Below, piece after piece: positions 63,301 through 64,000 of a stretch of 64,000 nt of DNA. Under the pieces are notes generated by a model. That model had not been told where the DNA came from, ran no database searches, and saw nothing but the letters and a program-made list of their open reading frames with translations. The stretch's first letter is position 1; each line of letters opens with the position of its first letter. The position numbers were made by a program, and so were the translations under genes. Source of the DNA: Blastocatellia bacterium (lineage in GTDB: Bacteria; Acidobacteriota; Blastocatellia; Chloracidobacteriales; Chloracidobacteriaceae); contig JAIBAN010000023.1 in NCBI GenBank assembly GCA_019695185.1, forward strand, positions 1-64,000, in the 5' to 3' direction.

Positions 63301-64000
63301 AGAGATTTATTTTCACCAGCATGGGGATTCTGCTTTTTGTGAGTTTATGGGGAGTGGCCTGGGCCGGACAGCAGAAAGTCGCCAAGAAACCAACTCCGGC
63401 AACGCAAATCGAGAAAAACAAAAAAACTCCGCCGGCCAAACCGCCCCAGGAAAAGGTCAACGAAACCACTGCCGCGCTCATCAAGGCTACCGAAGAATAC
63501 AAGCAAACCCTGGACCGATTGATTGCGCTGTATGAAGCTGACGCCACCAACGAAGCCCAGCGGTTGGACAAGCTCAAGCAGTTGTTTGAAGAAGGCATTA
63601 TTGCCCGCAAAGAGCTTGAAACCCAGAACCAGAAAATCGAAGCCATCAAAATCAAGATTCAGGATGCAAAGCGACAGCAAACGCAGGCTGACGAACTGAT
63701 TGCCGAAGTTCAGGCCATGGATGCCATGCGGGATGCGCTGGCCGCCAATCGAGCCGGGACCAGCTACGGGACGAAATACATCCGATATGTCGGGGCCAAC
63801 CAGTGGAATATCGGCAACTTTGGGGAAATTGACCGGTTTTTCATCGGAAAGTTTGGCCGCTCGCTGCCAACCAGTGCTTTTGGCCAGTCTGCCACCCATG
63901 ACCAGCTTCGTTATGACCACCACAATGCCGTGGACGTTCCACTTCACCCGGATAGCGCCGAGGGATTGGCTCTGATGGACTATCTGCGGAGCCGGGCGAT
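63297..64000 (+). CDS. Secreted coiled-coil protein, possibly M15-like peptidase (3' partial)
   Basis: Open to the right edge. A GTG start at 63297 gives a proper signal peptide (MKRFIFTSMGILLFVSLWG, cleavage near VAWAG); an ATG at 63321 lacks the basic residues. After a Lys/Pro-rich segment comes a long coiled coil (about residues 60-145) and then a domain with YDHHNAVDVPLHPDSAEG, whose His/Asp spacing recalls M15-type DD-peptidases. The full active site is outside the window. Confidence 0.65.
   Translation, partial: MKRFIFTSMGILLFVSLWGVAWAGQQKVAKKPTPATQIEKNKKTPPAKPPQEKVNETTAALIKATEEYKQTLDRLIALYEADATNEAQRLDKLKQLFEEGIIARKELETQNQKIEAIKIKIQDAKRQQTQADELIAEVQAMDAMRDALAANRAGTSYGTKYIRYVGANQWNIGNFGEIDRFFIGKFGRSLPTSAFGQSATHDQLRYDHHNAVDVPLHPDSAEGLALMDYLRSRA

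Overview
The window looks like a chromosomal segment of a free-living, aerobic, moderately GC-rich Gram-negative-type bacterium. The best guess is an Acidobacteriota relative (Blastocatellia-like). This rests on the gene set and was not tested by search: alternative complex III with an A2-type caa3 oxidase, a BtaA/BtaB betaine-lipid pair, a secreted TPR-CHAT protein, FG-GAP and Ig-repeat surface proteins, and DUF5335. I see no phage, transposase, CRISPR array, rRNA or complete tRNA.

Layout. 1-9.7 kb: end of a giant Ig-repeat surface protein, a small secreted protein and an exported TPR-CHAT protease-like protein. 9.9-13.4 kb: a promoter, two tandem SAM-II/SAM-V-clan riboswitches each followed by an intrinsic terminator, then threonine synthase, a ubiquitin-like sulfur carrier ending in Gly-Gly, and aspartate kinase. 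13.3-16.4 kb: a Cpx-like histidine kinase and regulator with a divergent Spy/CpxP-like periplasmic protein. 16.7-19.4 kb: type II NADH dehydrogenase, a Cys-motif lipoprotein, DoxX and a STAS protein. 19.7-25.7 kb: a double-HTH protein, DUF427, a saccharopine-dehydrogenase-like enzyme, GNAT, SRPBCC, a CitE-like lyase and HemN. 26-28.7 kb: a metallophosphoesterase plus BtaA and BtaB, probably a phospholipid-to-betaine-lipid remodelling set. 28.7-37.6 kb: PabB-PabC fusion, FG-GAP protein, HAD phosphatase, flavodoxin-like protein, YceI, MarR regulator, serine hydrolase and DUF5335. 37.9-43.1 kb: succinate dehydrogenase (sdhCAB) and 6-phosphofructokinase. 43.2-45 kb: cyclase-family protein and nitrilase-family amidase. 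45.6-61.3 kb: a respiratory supercluster, alternative complex III (actABCDEF plus a small subunit), SCO, caa3 oxidase subunits II, I, III and IV, and heme O and heme A synthases. The end holds an MsbA-like ABC exporter and the start of a secreted protein.

The most unusual feature is a class of intergenic elements built from two inverted arrays of short tandem repeats, almost always 7 bp long. About 17 loci occur in 64 kb. The unit sequence differs from locus to locus, but the left arm is matched by its reverse complement in the right arm across a loop of roughly 45-110 nt. They lie between genes, including between consecutive genes of the sdh and cox runs, often abut start codons and sometimes supply a stop codon. 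The one copy inside a coding region (4273-4384) uses a 9-bp unit, which keeps the frame. A second strong lead is the SAM-riboswitch-controlled thrC / sulfur carrier / lysC unit, which suggests that the 'threonine synthase' may serve methionine (homocysteine) synthesis.
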